Part shown: one piece after another, positions 6,297 through 12,822 of the stretch
Position numbering within the stretch: the first letter of the stretch is position 1
Layout: each line of letters begins with the position of its first letter
Virus record (IMG/VR): IMGVR_UViG_3300042883_000588
Coordinates: 1-31,222 of that record
DNA: 31,222 nt
From: a virus
Reading direction: 5' to 3' (one strand)
Translations under genes and position numbers: made by a program
Notes under the pieces: generated by a model
What the model was told of the DNA's origin: nothing
Seen by the model: only the letters and a program-made list of their open reading frames with translations
Databases searched by the model: none

Positions 6297-6837
6297 CACG
6301 ATTATAAGCGATTATTACACGCAGAAAGACATAATCAACTTTTTTAAGAATATCGCTGGTGAATGGTGGGAAGAATTACGACAAGATGTATTTTTAACTA
6401 TTTGTGAATACGACCATGCAAAGATTACGGACATGGCAGAGCGTAAATGCTTAAAGTTCTTTATAGTTCGTATAGGCTTAAATCAATTTAGGTCTAAAAA
6501 TTCAAAGTTTTATTACCAGAACTTTAAAAATCAAAGGCTATCTGATAACATTATAGACGACGAACTTATTGAAAATAGCGACCACATACTATTTGCTAAT
6601 CATTTGTTTGAATTACAAGACGAAAACGCTTATGATAAGATTGAAGCAAAGATTCAAGCAGTCGAAAAGACTATTGATGACTTGCGATTCTTTGAATGTG
6701 AGGTGCTTAAATTATATTTATTACTTGGAACGTATAAAAATGTTAGCATAAAGACTGGCATTCCTATTCGTACCATAGCCAACGGAGTTAAAAATGCTAT
6801 TAAAAATGTTAAACTAAACTTAAAATACGATGAATGA
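6286..6837 (+). CDS. sigma-70/ECF-like transcription factor
   Basis: 183 aa. Residues about 27-75 resemble sigma region 2: WWEELRQDVFLTICEYD, then FFIVRIGLNQFRSKNSKFY, like the DLxQExFL and RNQ segments of ECF factors. Residues 135-176 look like region 4: a helix FECEVLKLYLLLG, then YKNVSIKTGIPIRTIANGVKNA, a helix-turn-helix that would read a -35/-33 element. It probably redirects host RNA polymerase to phage late genes. It overlaps its neighbours by 11 and 8 bases. The match is by pattern and diverged, so a general DNA-binding role is not excluded. Confidence 0.7.
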   Translation: MNYNTIISDYYTQKDIINFFKNIAGEWWEELRQDVFLTICEYDHAKITDMAERKCLKFFIVRIGLNQFRSKNSKFYYQNFKNQRLSDNIIDDELIENSDHILFANHLFELQDENAYDKIEAKIQAVEKTIDDLRFFECEVLKLYLLLGTYKNVSIKTGIPIRTIANGVKNAIKNVKLNLKYDE

Positions 6838-7129
6838 GATTTTATTAATTGTCGGCTCTGCCTGTGTAGGCTTTAGCTTTGCAGAAGTATCAAACATACC
6901 ACAAATATTTGCACGTTGGCTTGTTGACGAATTTGATTTAGGAACTAAAATGCCTGGATATAGTTACATTACACAACCATTTCGATTGAAACCTTTCGAT
7001 TGCGGTTATTGTTTATCCTTTTGGGTAGCTTTTTTGTCAGCTTTATATTTTAACTATAATATAGTTACGGCTTTGATAATTGGATTCACTTCAAGCGTCA
7101 TTGCTATACTTTTAAAAAAATTTATATGA
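6830..7129 (+). CDS. small membrane protein, DUF1360-like
   Basis: 99 aa with three probable membrane segments (about 3-20, 58-74, 77-95). The central FDCGYCLSFWVAFL motif (Cys-x-x-Cys followed by SFW) recalls DUF1360-type phage and prophage membrane proteins. Location: host inner membrane. The role is unknown; modification of the infected cell envelope is a guess. It overlaps the sigma-like gene by 8 bases and the next gene by 4 (ATGA). Confidence 0.6.
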   Translation: MNEILLIVGSACVGFSFAEVSNIPQIFARWLVDEFDLGTKMPGYSYITQPFRLKPFDCGYCLSFWVAFLSALYFNYNIVTALIIGFTSSVIAILLKKFI

Positions 7130-7491
7130 ACTATTTAAACAAAAAAATATTAGATAATCATAACCAGCATTGGCATACTTTGCGTGATGCTGGTTTTATT
7201 AAAAATCTTAACAAGTCGGTAGTTGAAGAACTCGAAAAGGTTTATAACGAAGAAGTAGACGCTAACTTTAAAGTAAATAAGTGGTGCATGTCTTGTGTCT
7301 CGGAAATGATTCAAAGATTATATTTATTAACCGAATACGATTCTTTGTCTAATGAAACACAAGAATTTTCAGATGTGATTGAAGCACCTATAATAACCAA
7401 TTCAACACAAGCGGTGTTAGTAAATAACTTTGATCCTGAGAATGTAAAGAAAGAACTGCCTAAAAAGCATGGTCGTAAATCAAGAAAGTAA
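7126..7491 (+). CDS. hypothetical protein
   Basis: 121 aa. The N-terminal half is helical with aromatic residues (NHNQHWHTLRDAGFI, VVEELEKVYNEEV) and a WCMSC segment near residue 52 that could bind a metal. The C-terminus is basic (KKELPKKHGRKSRK) and may contact nucleic acid. It is coupled by an ATGA overlap upstream and a TAATG junction downstream. No family recognised. Confidence 0.6.
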   Translation: MNYLNKKILDNHNQHWHTLRDAGFIKNLNKSVVEELEKVYNEEVDANFKVNKWCMSCVSEMIQRLYLLTEYDSLSNETQEFSDVIEAPIITNSTQAVLVNNFDPENVKKELPKKHGRKSRK

Positions 7492-7913
7492 TGCCAGTAT
7501 TTGAATGTTTAAACGGAAAGTATCGAATCGGGCAGGGTGCTTGTATGTACAATAGTAAAGAAGATGCCGAAAAGGTATTGAAGTATTTAGTTTATGCCGA
7601 AGAAAGCTATACCGATTATCCTGAAGCTGCAAGTAATAACGCAAAACGTGCTTTAGCTTATGCTGATAAAAACGGTTGGGGCGATTGTGGCACATCCGTC
7701 GGCAAAATTCGTGCAAATCAACTGGCAAACAAAGAACCTATTAGTAGAGACACGATAGCACGTATGTCTGCCTTTAGAAGGCAACAACAAAATAAAAACA
7801 CACCTTATGGTGAAGGTTGCGGAAAGCTTATGTGGGATGCGTGGGGTGGTGACGCTGGTATTGATTGGGCAGAACGTAAATTGAAAGAAATAGATGGCAG
7901 AGAAAACAAGTGA
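7491..7913 (+). CDS. stand-alone domain usually seen fused to phage head proteins
   Basis: 140 aa. Begins MPVFECLNGKYRIG and continues with YPEAASNNAKRALAYADKNGWGDCGT, VGKIRANQLANKEPIS, FRRQQQNK and GCGKLMWDAWGG. From memory, this DKNGWG/RANQLA/LMWDAWGG module occurs at the C-terminus of head-related phage proteins such as portals, proteases and minor head proteins. Here it is a separate gene far from the head cluster. Conserved Gly, Trp and Cys suggest a structured domain; its biochemical activity is unknown. TAATG coupling to the previous gene and a 20-base overlap with the next place it in the same transcript. Confidence 0.65.
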   Translation: MPVFECLNGKYRIGQGACMYNSKEDAEKVLKYLVYAEESYTDYPEAASNNAKRALAYADKNGWGDCGTSVGKIRANQLANKEPISRDTIARMSAFRRQQQNKNTPYGEGCGKLMWDAWGGDAGIDWAERKLKEIDGRENK

Positions 7914-8061
7914 ATTAAAAGATAAGATTCAAAACCTTGACACAATCATGGTTATGCTTGAAATACTTCAGCTTCTTGACGATGTTGACTTATTAGGCAA
8001 TTCAATACCAATGAAAATAAAGGTGATTAATAAGATTGATTTGTTAATTGACAAAGTATGA
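7894..8061 (+). CDS. 55-aa helical protein of unknown function
   Basis: ATG at 7894, inside the end of the previous gene; the stop overlaps the ParB-like start (ATGA). It is a mostly helical, leucine-rich peptide (LKDKIQNLDTIMVMLEILQLLDDVDLLG, then KVINKIDLLIDKV) that could be a short coiled coil. No family recognised. The overlap at both ends is the main support. Confidence 0.5.
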   Translation: MAEKTSELKDKIQNLDTIMVMLEILQLLDDVDLLGNSIPMKIKVINKIDLLIDKV

Positions 8062-8561
8062 TCGAGAAAGTAAAGATTGAATCGGTTAAAGCTAATCCTA
8101 ATAATCCGAGACTAATTAAAGACGATAAGTTTAGAAAGCTTGTCAAGTCAATTAATGAGTTTCCAGAGATGTTACAACTTAGACCGATTATCGTTAATAG
8201 TGATATGATTGCACTTGGTGGTAATATGCGTTTAAAGGCTTGTAAAGAAGCTGGACTTAAAGAGGTGTATATTATCAAGGCTTCTAATTTAAACGAAGCA
8301 CAACAAGCTGAATTCGTTATTAAAGACAATGTAGGCTTTGGCGAATGGGATTGGGATTTAATAGCTAATGAATACGATGAACACGATTTGCGAAGCTGGG
8401 GGTTAGATTTACCTGTATTTGATACCGAAGCAGTAAACGAATTAGAAGACGAAAACTATATTAAGATTTCAATCGAAGCGACAAACAACGCTTTTATCGA
8501 AATGAATGAAAAGCTTCAAAATATCTGTGACGAATATAGTGCTATTATGAAAGTAAAGTGA
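8058..8561 (+). CDS. ParB-like nuclease/NTPase-domain protein
   Basis: 167 aa. Residues 13-70 follow the ParB N-terminal pattern: NPNNPR (14-18), KLVKSINEF, RPIIVNSD and GGNMRLKACKEAGL (54-67), the nucleotide-binding GxxR box. ILKASN/AEFVIKDN-like text and GEWDWD then match phage ParB-like proteins often found beside DNA methyltransferase or terminase genes. It has no helix-turn-helix partition domain, so it is not a partition ParB. The C-terminal 45 residues are acidic and family-free. It may act in DNA modification or packaging; the exact role is unknown. Confidence 0.8.
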   Translation: MIEKVKIESVKANPNNPRLIKDDKFRKLVKSINEFPEMLQLRPIIVNSDMIALGGNMRLKACKEAGLKEVYIIKASNLNEAQQAEFVIKDNVGFGEWDWDLIANEYDEHDLRSWGLDLPVFDTEAVNELEDENYIKISIEATNNAFIEMNEKLQNICDEYSAIMKVK

Positions 8562-8821
8562 AGAAGCATACAAAGCTTTATATGTCATTCTTTGGTTACG
8601 ATCAATCTGACTTTATACCTTGTGAAATTTGTGGTACTCAAGCGATAGACATACATCATATTGAATGTCGTGGAATGGGTGGTACTAAACAACCCGAAAC
8701 GATTAGTAACCTTATGGCAGTTTGTCGACCATGTCATGAAAAGTACGGCGATAAGAAAGAACATAAAGAATATTTACAAGACTTGCATAATTATTTTATT
8801 GAGGTCATAAAAAAGAAATAG
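8558..8821 (+). CDS. HNH endonuclease
   Basis: 87 aa. Zinc and active-site pattern: CEIC (22-25), DIHHIECRGMGG (31-42, HH at 33-34), N51 in the NLM segment and CRPCH (56-60). Small HNH nucleases beside terminase genes commonly support cos-type packaging or terminase activity in tailed phages, so this position just before the terminase pair fits. It starts at GTG within GTGA, overlapping the preceding stop. Confidence 0.85.
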   Translation: MKKHTKLYMSFFGYDQSDFIPCEICGTQAIDIHHIECRGMGGTKQPETISNLMAVCRPCHEKYGDKKEHKEYLQDLHNYFIEVIKKK

Positions 8822-8822
8822 A

Positions 8823-9008
8823 ATGGCAGATATTACAATGTGTTCGGGAGTTGGATGCGATATGAAACATGAGTGTTATAGACATACCGCAGAAATGTCG
8901 TACTGGCAATCTTGGTTTAGTGTAGTACCTATCAAAGATGGTAAGTGTGAAATGTTTTGGGACAATAATTTAAAAAGAGATAAAGAAGACAATGGCAAAC
9001 AATCATAA
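8823..9008 (+). CDS. small Cys-rich (zinc-finger-like) protein
   Basis: 61 aa with four Cys: CSGVGC (7-12), CYR (18) and CEMFW (42). The spacing suggests a small zinc-binding knuckle. Aromatic residues (YWQSWF) sit between them. It is one base after the HNH gene and overlaps the small terminase by 17 bases. It resembles the short Cys-rich proteins often seen between phage early genes and packaging genes; the function is unknown. Confidence 0.6.
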   Translation: MADITMCSGVGCDMKHECYRHTAEMSYWQSWFSVVPIKDGKCEMFWDNNLKRDKEDNGKQS

Positions 9009-9360
9009 TTTAATACCGATTAAAAAAGGTGAAGTTAGAAACCCTAATGGCAGACCGAGAAAGTACGTTTCAGAATTACGTGAACAAGGTTATAAAGTAA
9101 GCGAAGTAAACGATGCTATTCAAGTACTAATGTCGATGACGCTTGAAGAACTTAAAGATGTGTACACAAATTCAAAAGCTACTGTTTTAGAAAAGACTAT
9201 TGCTGGTGCGATTAGAAAGTCAATCGAAAAGGGAAGCTTGTATTCAATTGAAACTTTACTAACCAGATGCTTTGGTAAGCCTAAAGAACAAATGGATTTA
9301 AACGCTTCGGGTGGCTTTAAAATCGAAGTGACATATAAAGATGCAAACGATACGGATTGA
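8992..9360 (+). CDS. terminase small subunit
   Basis: 122 aa. The N-terminal KKGEVRNPNGRPRKYVSEL segment is the usual start of small terminases and related phage DNA-binding proteins in this position. A helical middle follows (NDAIQVLMSMTLEELKDV, TIAGAIRKSIEKG), then LLTRCFGKPKEQMDL. It recognises phage DNA and delivers it to the large subunit. It overlaps the large-terminase start by 20 bases. Identification depends on the NPNGRPRK motif and on adjacency to the large subunit. Confidence 0.8.
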   Translation: MANNHNLIPIKKGEVRNPNGRPRKYVSELREQGYKVSEVNDAIQVLMSMTLEELKDVYTNSKATVLEKTIAGAIRKSIEKGSLYSIETLLTRCFGKPKEQMDLNASGGFKIEVTYKDANDTD

Positions 9361-10510
9361 TCTGCCGAGACCACATACAGGTCAGCGAAAAGTCTTAGGT
9401 AGTAAGGCACGATTCAGAGTTTTGATGTGTGGTCGACGCTGGGGAAAATCTTTGATTAGTAAACAGTACACAATCACGGAAGCATTAGCTGGAAACATTA
9501 ACGCTTATATAACACCGACATATTCACTTGCAAAAGTATTCTTCGACGAAATAGCAAAGATAATTCCTAATGAGGTTGCAACGGCAAATAAGTCTGACCT
9601 TGTTTTTAAATTTGTAACTGGTGGTGAAATACGATTCTTTACAGGTGAACGCTTAGACAACTTGCGTGGTCTTAAATTTCACAACGTAATTATAGATGAA
9701 GCTTGTTACATTCCACACTTAGAAGATGCTTGGAATAACGCAATAAGACCAACGCTTACCGACTATCAAGGTCGTGCCTTGTTTATATCTACGCCACGTG
9801 GTAAAGACTTCTTCTATCGCTTGTATTTGCGTAATGGTGAAAAGGACTTTGAATGTTTTAAATATACAACCTATGACAACCCTTTTATTTTTAATCAAGA
9901 AATTGACGACGCAAAGGCTTCGTTACCTTCGTCGGTGTTTGAACAAGAATATCTTGCAAATCCGATGGAGAACGCAGCTAATCCCTTTGGCATGGACTTT
10001 ATTCGTCAAAACATTCAAGAGATATCCACAAACGACGCTATTTGTTACGGGATTGACCTTGCTAAATCTTACGATTATTCTGTTATTGTTGGTCTTGATG
10101 TTAATGGTTCGGTTTGTCATTACGATCGTTTTCAGCTTGACTGGTCAGCTACCAAAGAAAAGATAAGGCAATTAGACAAAGTTCCTAAAGTAATTGATGC
10201 GACTGGCGTAGGTGATCCGATAGTCGAAGACTTGCAACGTGATGACTACATGATTGAAGGCTTTAAATTCACAAGTCAATCGAAACAACAATTAATCGAA
10301 GGCTTAGTTATAGCTATTCAGCAAGGTTTGATTAAATACCCAGAAGGCTCAATAGTTGACGAACTTAGCTTGTTTGAATATGTTTATAGCAAAACAGGAG
10401 TTAAATATTCAGCACCTTTAGGTATGCACGATGATGCTGTTTGTTCGTTGGCACTTGCTTGGCGTGGTTTTATTCAAGGTCGAACACTTGGTCAATATGC
10501 TTTGATATAA
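9341..10510 (+). CDS. terL: terminase large subunit
   Basis: 389 aa. ATPase domain: Walker A GRRWGKS at 31-37, Walker B VIIDEA at 116-121 with catalytic Glu, coupling motif FISTPRG at 148-154. Nuclease domain (RNase H fold): YGIDLAKSYDYSV with Asp239, VIDATGVGD with Asp286, and MHDDAVCSLALA at 362-373. Complete and of ordinary length, it drives packaging at the portal vertex. Unusually, the portal gene is not next to it but about 15 kb further on. It ends the long run of coupled genes that begins at 5584. Confidence 0.95.
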   Translation: MQTIRIDLPRPHTGQRKVLGSKARFRVLMCGRRWGKSLISKQYTITEALAGNINAYITPTYSLAKVFFDEIAKIIPNEVATANKSDLVFKFVTGGEIRFFTGERLDNLRGLKFHNVIIDEACYIPHLEDAWNNAIRPTLTDYQGRALFISTPRGKDFFYRLYLRNGEKDFECFKYTTYDNPFIFNQEIDDAKASLPSSVFEQEYLANPMENAANPFGMDFIRQNIQEISTNDAICYGIDLAKSYDYSVIVGLDVNGSVCHYDRFQLDWSATKEKIRQLDKVPKVIDATGVGDPIVEDLQRDDYMIEGFKFTSQSKQQLIEGLVIAIQQGLIKYPEGSIVDELSLFEYVYSKTGVKYSAPLGMHDDAVCSLALAWRGFIQGRTLGQYALI

Positions 10511-10539
10511 AAATGTTACAAAGTTTTTTTAAAATAAAT

Positions 10540-10571
10540 TTGTTTTGTATTATAGTAATAACTTATATTTG
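10540..10571 (+). promoter_or_regulatory. Bacteroidetes-type promoter
   Basis: TATATTTG at 10564-10571 is a full match to the TAnnTTTG -7 element. TTG at 10540-10542 (21-base spacer) or 10545-10547 (16-base spacer) provides the -33 element. It lies just after the terminase gene and 42 bases before the next ATG, so it probably drives 10614-11452. It is the best-formed promoter in the window. Confidence 0.6.
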
Positions 10572-10613
10572 TTTCAAGCAATTCAATAAAGGGTTGTTAA
10601 AAACTTGCAAATC

Positions 10614-10841
10614 ATGAAAAATTCAATCTTAATTACATCAGAAGTTAAAAAGGTAGCATCAATCAAAGCAGATAGAATGCCATTAGGTACTATATCAAGA
10701 TTAAAAATAAATAACGAAATTTCTGACATTTGTATATGTCCTTCATCTTCTGGTGTTTGGTTTTATAATGTACCAGGAACAATTTTAGCTAATGTATCAG
10801 AAAAAATAATAGGCTTTGTACCATACAATGATTTAAACTAA
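10614..10841 (+). CDS. small hypothetical protein
   Basis: 75 aa from the ATG at 10614; a TTG three codons upstream is less likely. Probably a small beta-rich fold (KNSILITSEVKKVASI, TISRLKINNEISDICIC, VWFYNVPGT, KIIGFVPYND). It stands alone behind a good promoter, so it may be expressed at a high level or at a different time from the genes before it. No family recognised. Confidence 0.55.
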   Translation: MKNSILITSEVKKVASIKADRMPLGTISRLKINNEISDICICPSSSGVWFYNVPGTILANVSEKIIGFVPYNDLN

Positions 10842-10842
10842 C

Positions 10843-10907
10843 ATTCCTGTTCCTGCAAGTCAGGAATATACCAACCCTACAGCTTCCGAGATGTGGGGTT
10901 TTGGTAT
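10843..10907 (+). promoter_or_regulatory. tandem hairpins in an intergenic leader
   Basis: Two adjoining stems. ATTCCTG (10843-10849) pairs with CAGGAAT (10861-10867). ATACCAA plus CCC (10868-10877) pairs with GGG and TTGGTAT (10895-10907), with a two-base bulge. No T run follows, so this is not a classical terminator. It lies between a stop codon and the start at 10923. Confidence 0.5.
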
Positions 10908-10922
10908 TATAAACCAAACAAT

Positions 10923-11135
10923 ATGAACACGACAATTATAAATGGAAAAGAAGTCGATTTAAAGTCTTTAGTATTTGACGGAATAGATTATGAAGATGCA
11001 CCAGACTTTTGTGATGCTTATATTTCAAACGCTCAATTCAAAGACGGAACTGATTTAACTATTGAAGAATTAGAAATATTACAGATTGACTTAGCTTTAG
11101 AATTAGATAACTTAATTTTTAATTATCTATTTTGA
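10923..11135 (+). CDS. small conserved-looking phage protein
   Basis: 70 aa from the ATG at 10923; a GTG ten codons earlier lies inside the hairpin and is not preferred. Acidic, with the sequence IDYEDAPDFCDAYISNAQFKDG followed by LTIEELEILQ. I have seen similar short acidic proteins in many phages of Gram-negative and Gram-positive hosts, without a known function. Its stop (TGA) overlaps a TTG start. Confidence 0.6.
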   Translation: MNTTIINGKEVDLKSLVFDGIDYEDAPDFCDAYISNAQFKDGTDLTIEELEILQIDLALELDNLIFNYLF

Positions 11136-11332
11136 AAGACAAAGCATTCGAGTTTTTCGATAGCTTAAAAGCAGGTGACATTATAAGTATTAAAGAAATA
11201 GCGAAGAACGATCCACAAGCATTTAAACAATACCTAAAGGATTATATCGACGCTGGTGGTTTGATTACAGTATCACCAGACTGGCGAAAGTTTAGAAAGG
11301 ATAATAACCCGAATGATTTTAAAACATATTGA
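11132..11332 (+). CDS. small hypothetical protein ending in the tRNA
   Basis: 66 aa read from a TTG at 11132 that overlaps the previous stop (TTGA). Helical N-terminus (KDKAFEFFDSLKAGDII) and a basic C-terminus (PDWRKFRKDNNP). The TGA stop at 11330-11332 supplies the first three bases of the tRNA that follows. No family recognised. Confidence 0.5.
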   Translation: MKDKAFEFFDSLKAGDIISIKEIAKNDPQAFKQYLKDYIDAGGLITVSPDWRKFRKDNNPNDFKTY

Positions 11333-11417
11333 CAGGTGGTGGAACTGGCAGACACGCTATCTTGTCTCGATAGTGATAATGAATATTATCTTGCAGGTTC
11401 GAATCCTGCCTTGTCAG
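11330..11417 (+). tRNA. class II tRNA, leucine-type body with GUC (Asp-type) anticodon
   Basis: Every arm folds. Acceptor TGACAGG (11330-11336) pairs with CTTGTCA (11410-11416) with one G-U. The D arm GTG/CAC has an 11-base loop holding GG and is very similar to bacterial tRNA-Leu. The anticodon stem is CTATC/GATAG (11357-11373), the variable arm has a perfect 6-bp stem GATAAT/ATTATC, and the T arm is GCAGG TTCGAAT CCTGC. The loop TTGTCTC puts GUC at the anticodon (11364-11366), an Asp anticodon that does not fit a Leu body, and U at position 37 where a purine is expected. The discriminator is G and no CCA is encoded. Charging identity is therefore uncertain. Confidence 0.8.
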
Positions 11418-11418
11418 C

Positions 11419-11452
11419 AAATGACTTATCTTAATTGGTAAGTCATTTTTTT
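11419..11452 (+). terminator. rho-independent terminator after the tRNA
   Basis: A 10-bp perfect stem, AAATGACTTA (11419-11428) with TAAGTCATTT (11439-11448), then a T run through 11452. It begins two bases after the tRNA and isolates the tail operon from upstream transcription. Confidence 0.85.
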
Positions 11453-11467
11453 ATTTAATTATATTTA
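11435..11467 (+). promoter_or_regulatory. candidate promoter of the tail operon
   Basis: TTG (11435-11437), a 22-base spacer and TATATTTA (11460-11467), one base off the TAnnTTTG consensus. Only seven bases separate it from the ATG at 11475, so the transcript could be leaderless or nearly so. The TTG lies inside the terminator hairpin loop. In AT-rich DNA a chance match is possible. Confidence 0.4.
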
Positions 11468-11474
11468 ACTAATA

Positions 11475-12137
11475 ATGAAGAACTGGAATACAATAACGAT
11501 TGAAGATTATCAGCTTATCTACGGAATTATAAAAGATAGCGTTTTAAATGATTTCGAAAAAGAAGTAAAGCTGATTTCAATAGTAAATGAACTAACGGAA
11601 GCACAAGTTGACGCTATGCCTATTGATGAATTCAAGAAGCTAAAGCCAACGCTTGATTTCTTGCATAATGGCAAGATTGAAGGAACTTTAAAGCAATACT
11701 TGACAGTTAATAAGGTAAAGTATAAAATGTCCTTAGACGCCTTTAAATTAAGCTACGGACAATATGTAGATATTACAACCTTTATGGCTGGTGATAATGC
11801 AATGATAGAAAACTTGCACCTTATAATGGCTTCACTTTCAATGCCTGTAAAAACTAACTGGTACGGTAAAGAAACTGTTTTAAATTACGGAAGTAAGCCA
11901 CACAATGAGATTTCAAAAGATATGCTTAGTTGTAACTTTGCAGATTGCTACCATACCAGCGTTTTTTTTTTGAAACTTATAAACGACTTAATAAAAGCTA
12001 TCGGGGTTTATTCGGTGAAGCAAGTTTTGAAGGACAAGAAAGTGACGAAGCAGAAGTTAAGGGAAATACTAAAACCTTTGCAGAACGCTGGGGGTGGGTT
12101 TACAACGCCGAACTTATTGCAAGATTTGAGCGTGTAA
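11475..12137 (+). CDS. tail assembly chaperone, zero-frame product (G-like)
   Basis: 220 aa. A helical protein (TIEDYQLIYGIIKDSVL, LTEAQVDAMPIDEFKKL, KMSLDAFKLSYGQYVDITTFM) upstream of the tail structural genes, in the position and with the layout of tail assembly chaperones. These bind the tape measure protein and tube subunits during tail assembly and are not in the finished virion. A run of ten T at 11962-11971 near codon 165 precedes an overlapping -1 frame that extends to 12247. The zero-frame end (KQVLKDKKVTKQKLREILK, then NAGGGFTT) also looks protein-like, so both products may be made. Confidence 0.8.
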   Translation: MKNWNTITIEDYQLIYGIIKDSVLNDFEKEVKLISIVNELTEAQVDAMPIDEFKKLKPTLDFLHNGKIEGTLKQYLTVNKVKYKMSLDAFKLSYGQYVDITTFMAGDNAMIENLHLIMASLSMPVKTNWYGKETVLNYGSKPHNEISKDMLSCNFADCYHTSVFFLKLINDLIKAIGVYSVKQVLKDKKVTKQKLREILKPLQNAGGGFTTPNLLQDLSV

Positions 12138-12247
12138 AGTTAGACGATGTTTGGAATATAAATATAATACAGGCTTTAAATTCTTTGGCATATTTAAAAG
12201 ATAAGAAAGCAAACGAAAACGAACAGATTGAAAAAATGAGAAAGTAA
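11475..12247 (+). CDS. tail assembly chaperone, -1 frameshift product (GT-like)
   Basis: Predicted 257-aa product made by slipping back one base at T TTT TTT (11963-11969), or at the next slippery position. Zero-frame residues 1-165 then join the -1 frame at FETYKRLNKSYRG. The added domain (92 aa) has FAERWGWVYNAELIARF followed by KLDDVWNINIIQALNSLAYL, a fold-like pattern I associate with the T domain of Bacteroidetes phage chaperones. The -1 frame has no good start of its own: an ATG at 11945 lies only 17 bases before the slippery run. It ends four bases before the ATG at 12247 overlaps it. The frameshift is a prediction. Confidence 0.7.
11962..11971 (+). promoter_or_regulatory. programmed -1 ribosomal frameshift site
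   Basis: Ten consecutive T, preceded by G and read in the zero frame as GTT TTT TTT TTG. T TTT TTT is a classical slippery heptamer for -1 frameshifting. The two long overlapping frames on either side give it a purpose. I did not identify a firm downstream pseudoknot or stem. Confidence 0.7.
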
Positions 12248-12822
12248 TGGCAGAACCGTTTAGCAGTTTATCAACGTCTATAAAGTTTAATGAGGTTGAA
12301 GACATTCTTGTCAAGTATGCAACCCGAATCGCTTTAGATGCTGAAAAGAATCTACGATCAAATAAAAATGGTAGAGATTCAAACGCTTCTGGTAGTCTTA
12401 GCGAAAGCATAACAGTTTCACCTGTAGAATTCTTTGGTAATAATTATTCTATTGAAATTTCAATGAATGATTACTGGAATTGGGTAAACGATGGTAGAGG
12501 TGCAGGTAAGCGACCACCAATATCAAAGATAATTCAATGGATAAAAGATAAGCAGTTAAGGCTTGACGACAAAGGCGTGACTAAACGTGGCTATAAGCGT
12601 TCAGGAACTTTAATAAGTTCAAGCAATAAGAAGGTGAAGATGGGAAACAGGCAAGTTTCTATTATTGAGGCAACGGCTTATAAGATAGCAGCAAAAATAG
12701 GCAAGTTTGGAACTAAAGGTACTGACTTTTTAACCGATGCGATTGATGACAACACGGAAGGATTAATAAAAGAATTAAAACAAGCAAGTAAAAAAGACAT
12801 AGTAATTCAAATAAAACGATAA
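12247..12822 (+). CDS. tail-completion-like structural protein
   Basis: 191 aa. The central part (about 60-105) has NDYWNWVNDGRGAGKRPPISKIIQWIKDKQLRL, a motif seen in HK97 gp10-like neck or tail-completion proteins of Bacteroidetes phages. The C-terminus carries SIIEATAYKIAAKIGKFGTKGTDFL, also typical. It probably sits at the head-tail or tail-terminator interface. It starts on the frameshift product's stop and ends on the next gene's start (both overlaps one base). Confidence 0.65.
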   Translation: MAEPFSSLSTSIKFNEVEDILVKYATRIALDAEKNLRSNKNGRDSNASGSLSESITVSPVEFFGNNYSIEISMNDYWNWVNDGRGAGKRPPISKIIQWIKDKQLRLDDKGVTKRGYKRSGTLISSSNKKVKMGNRQVSIIEATAYKIAAKIGKFGTKGTDFLTDAIDDNTEGLIKELKQASKKDIVIQIKR

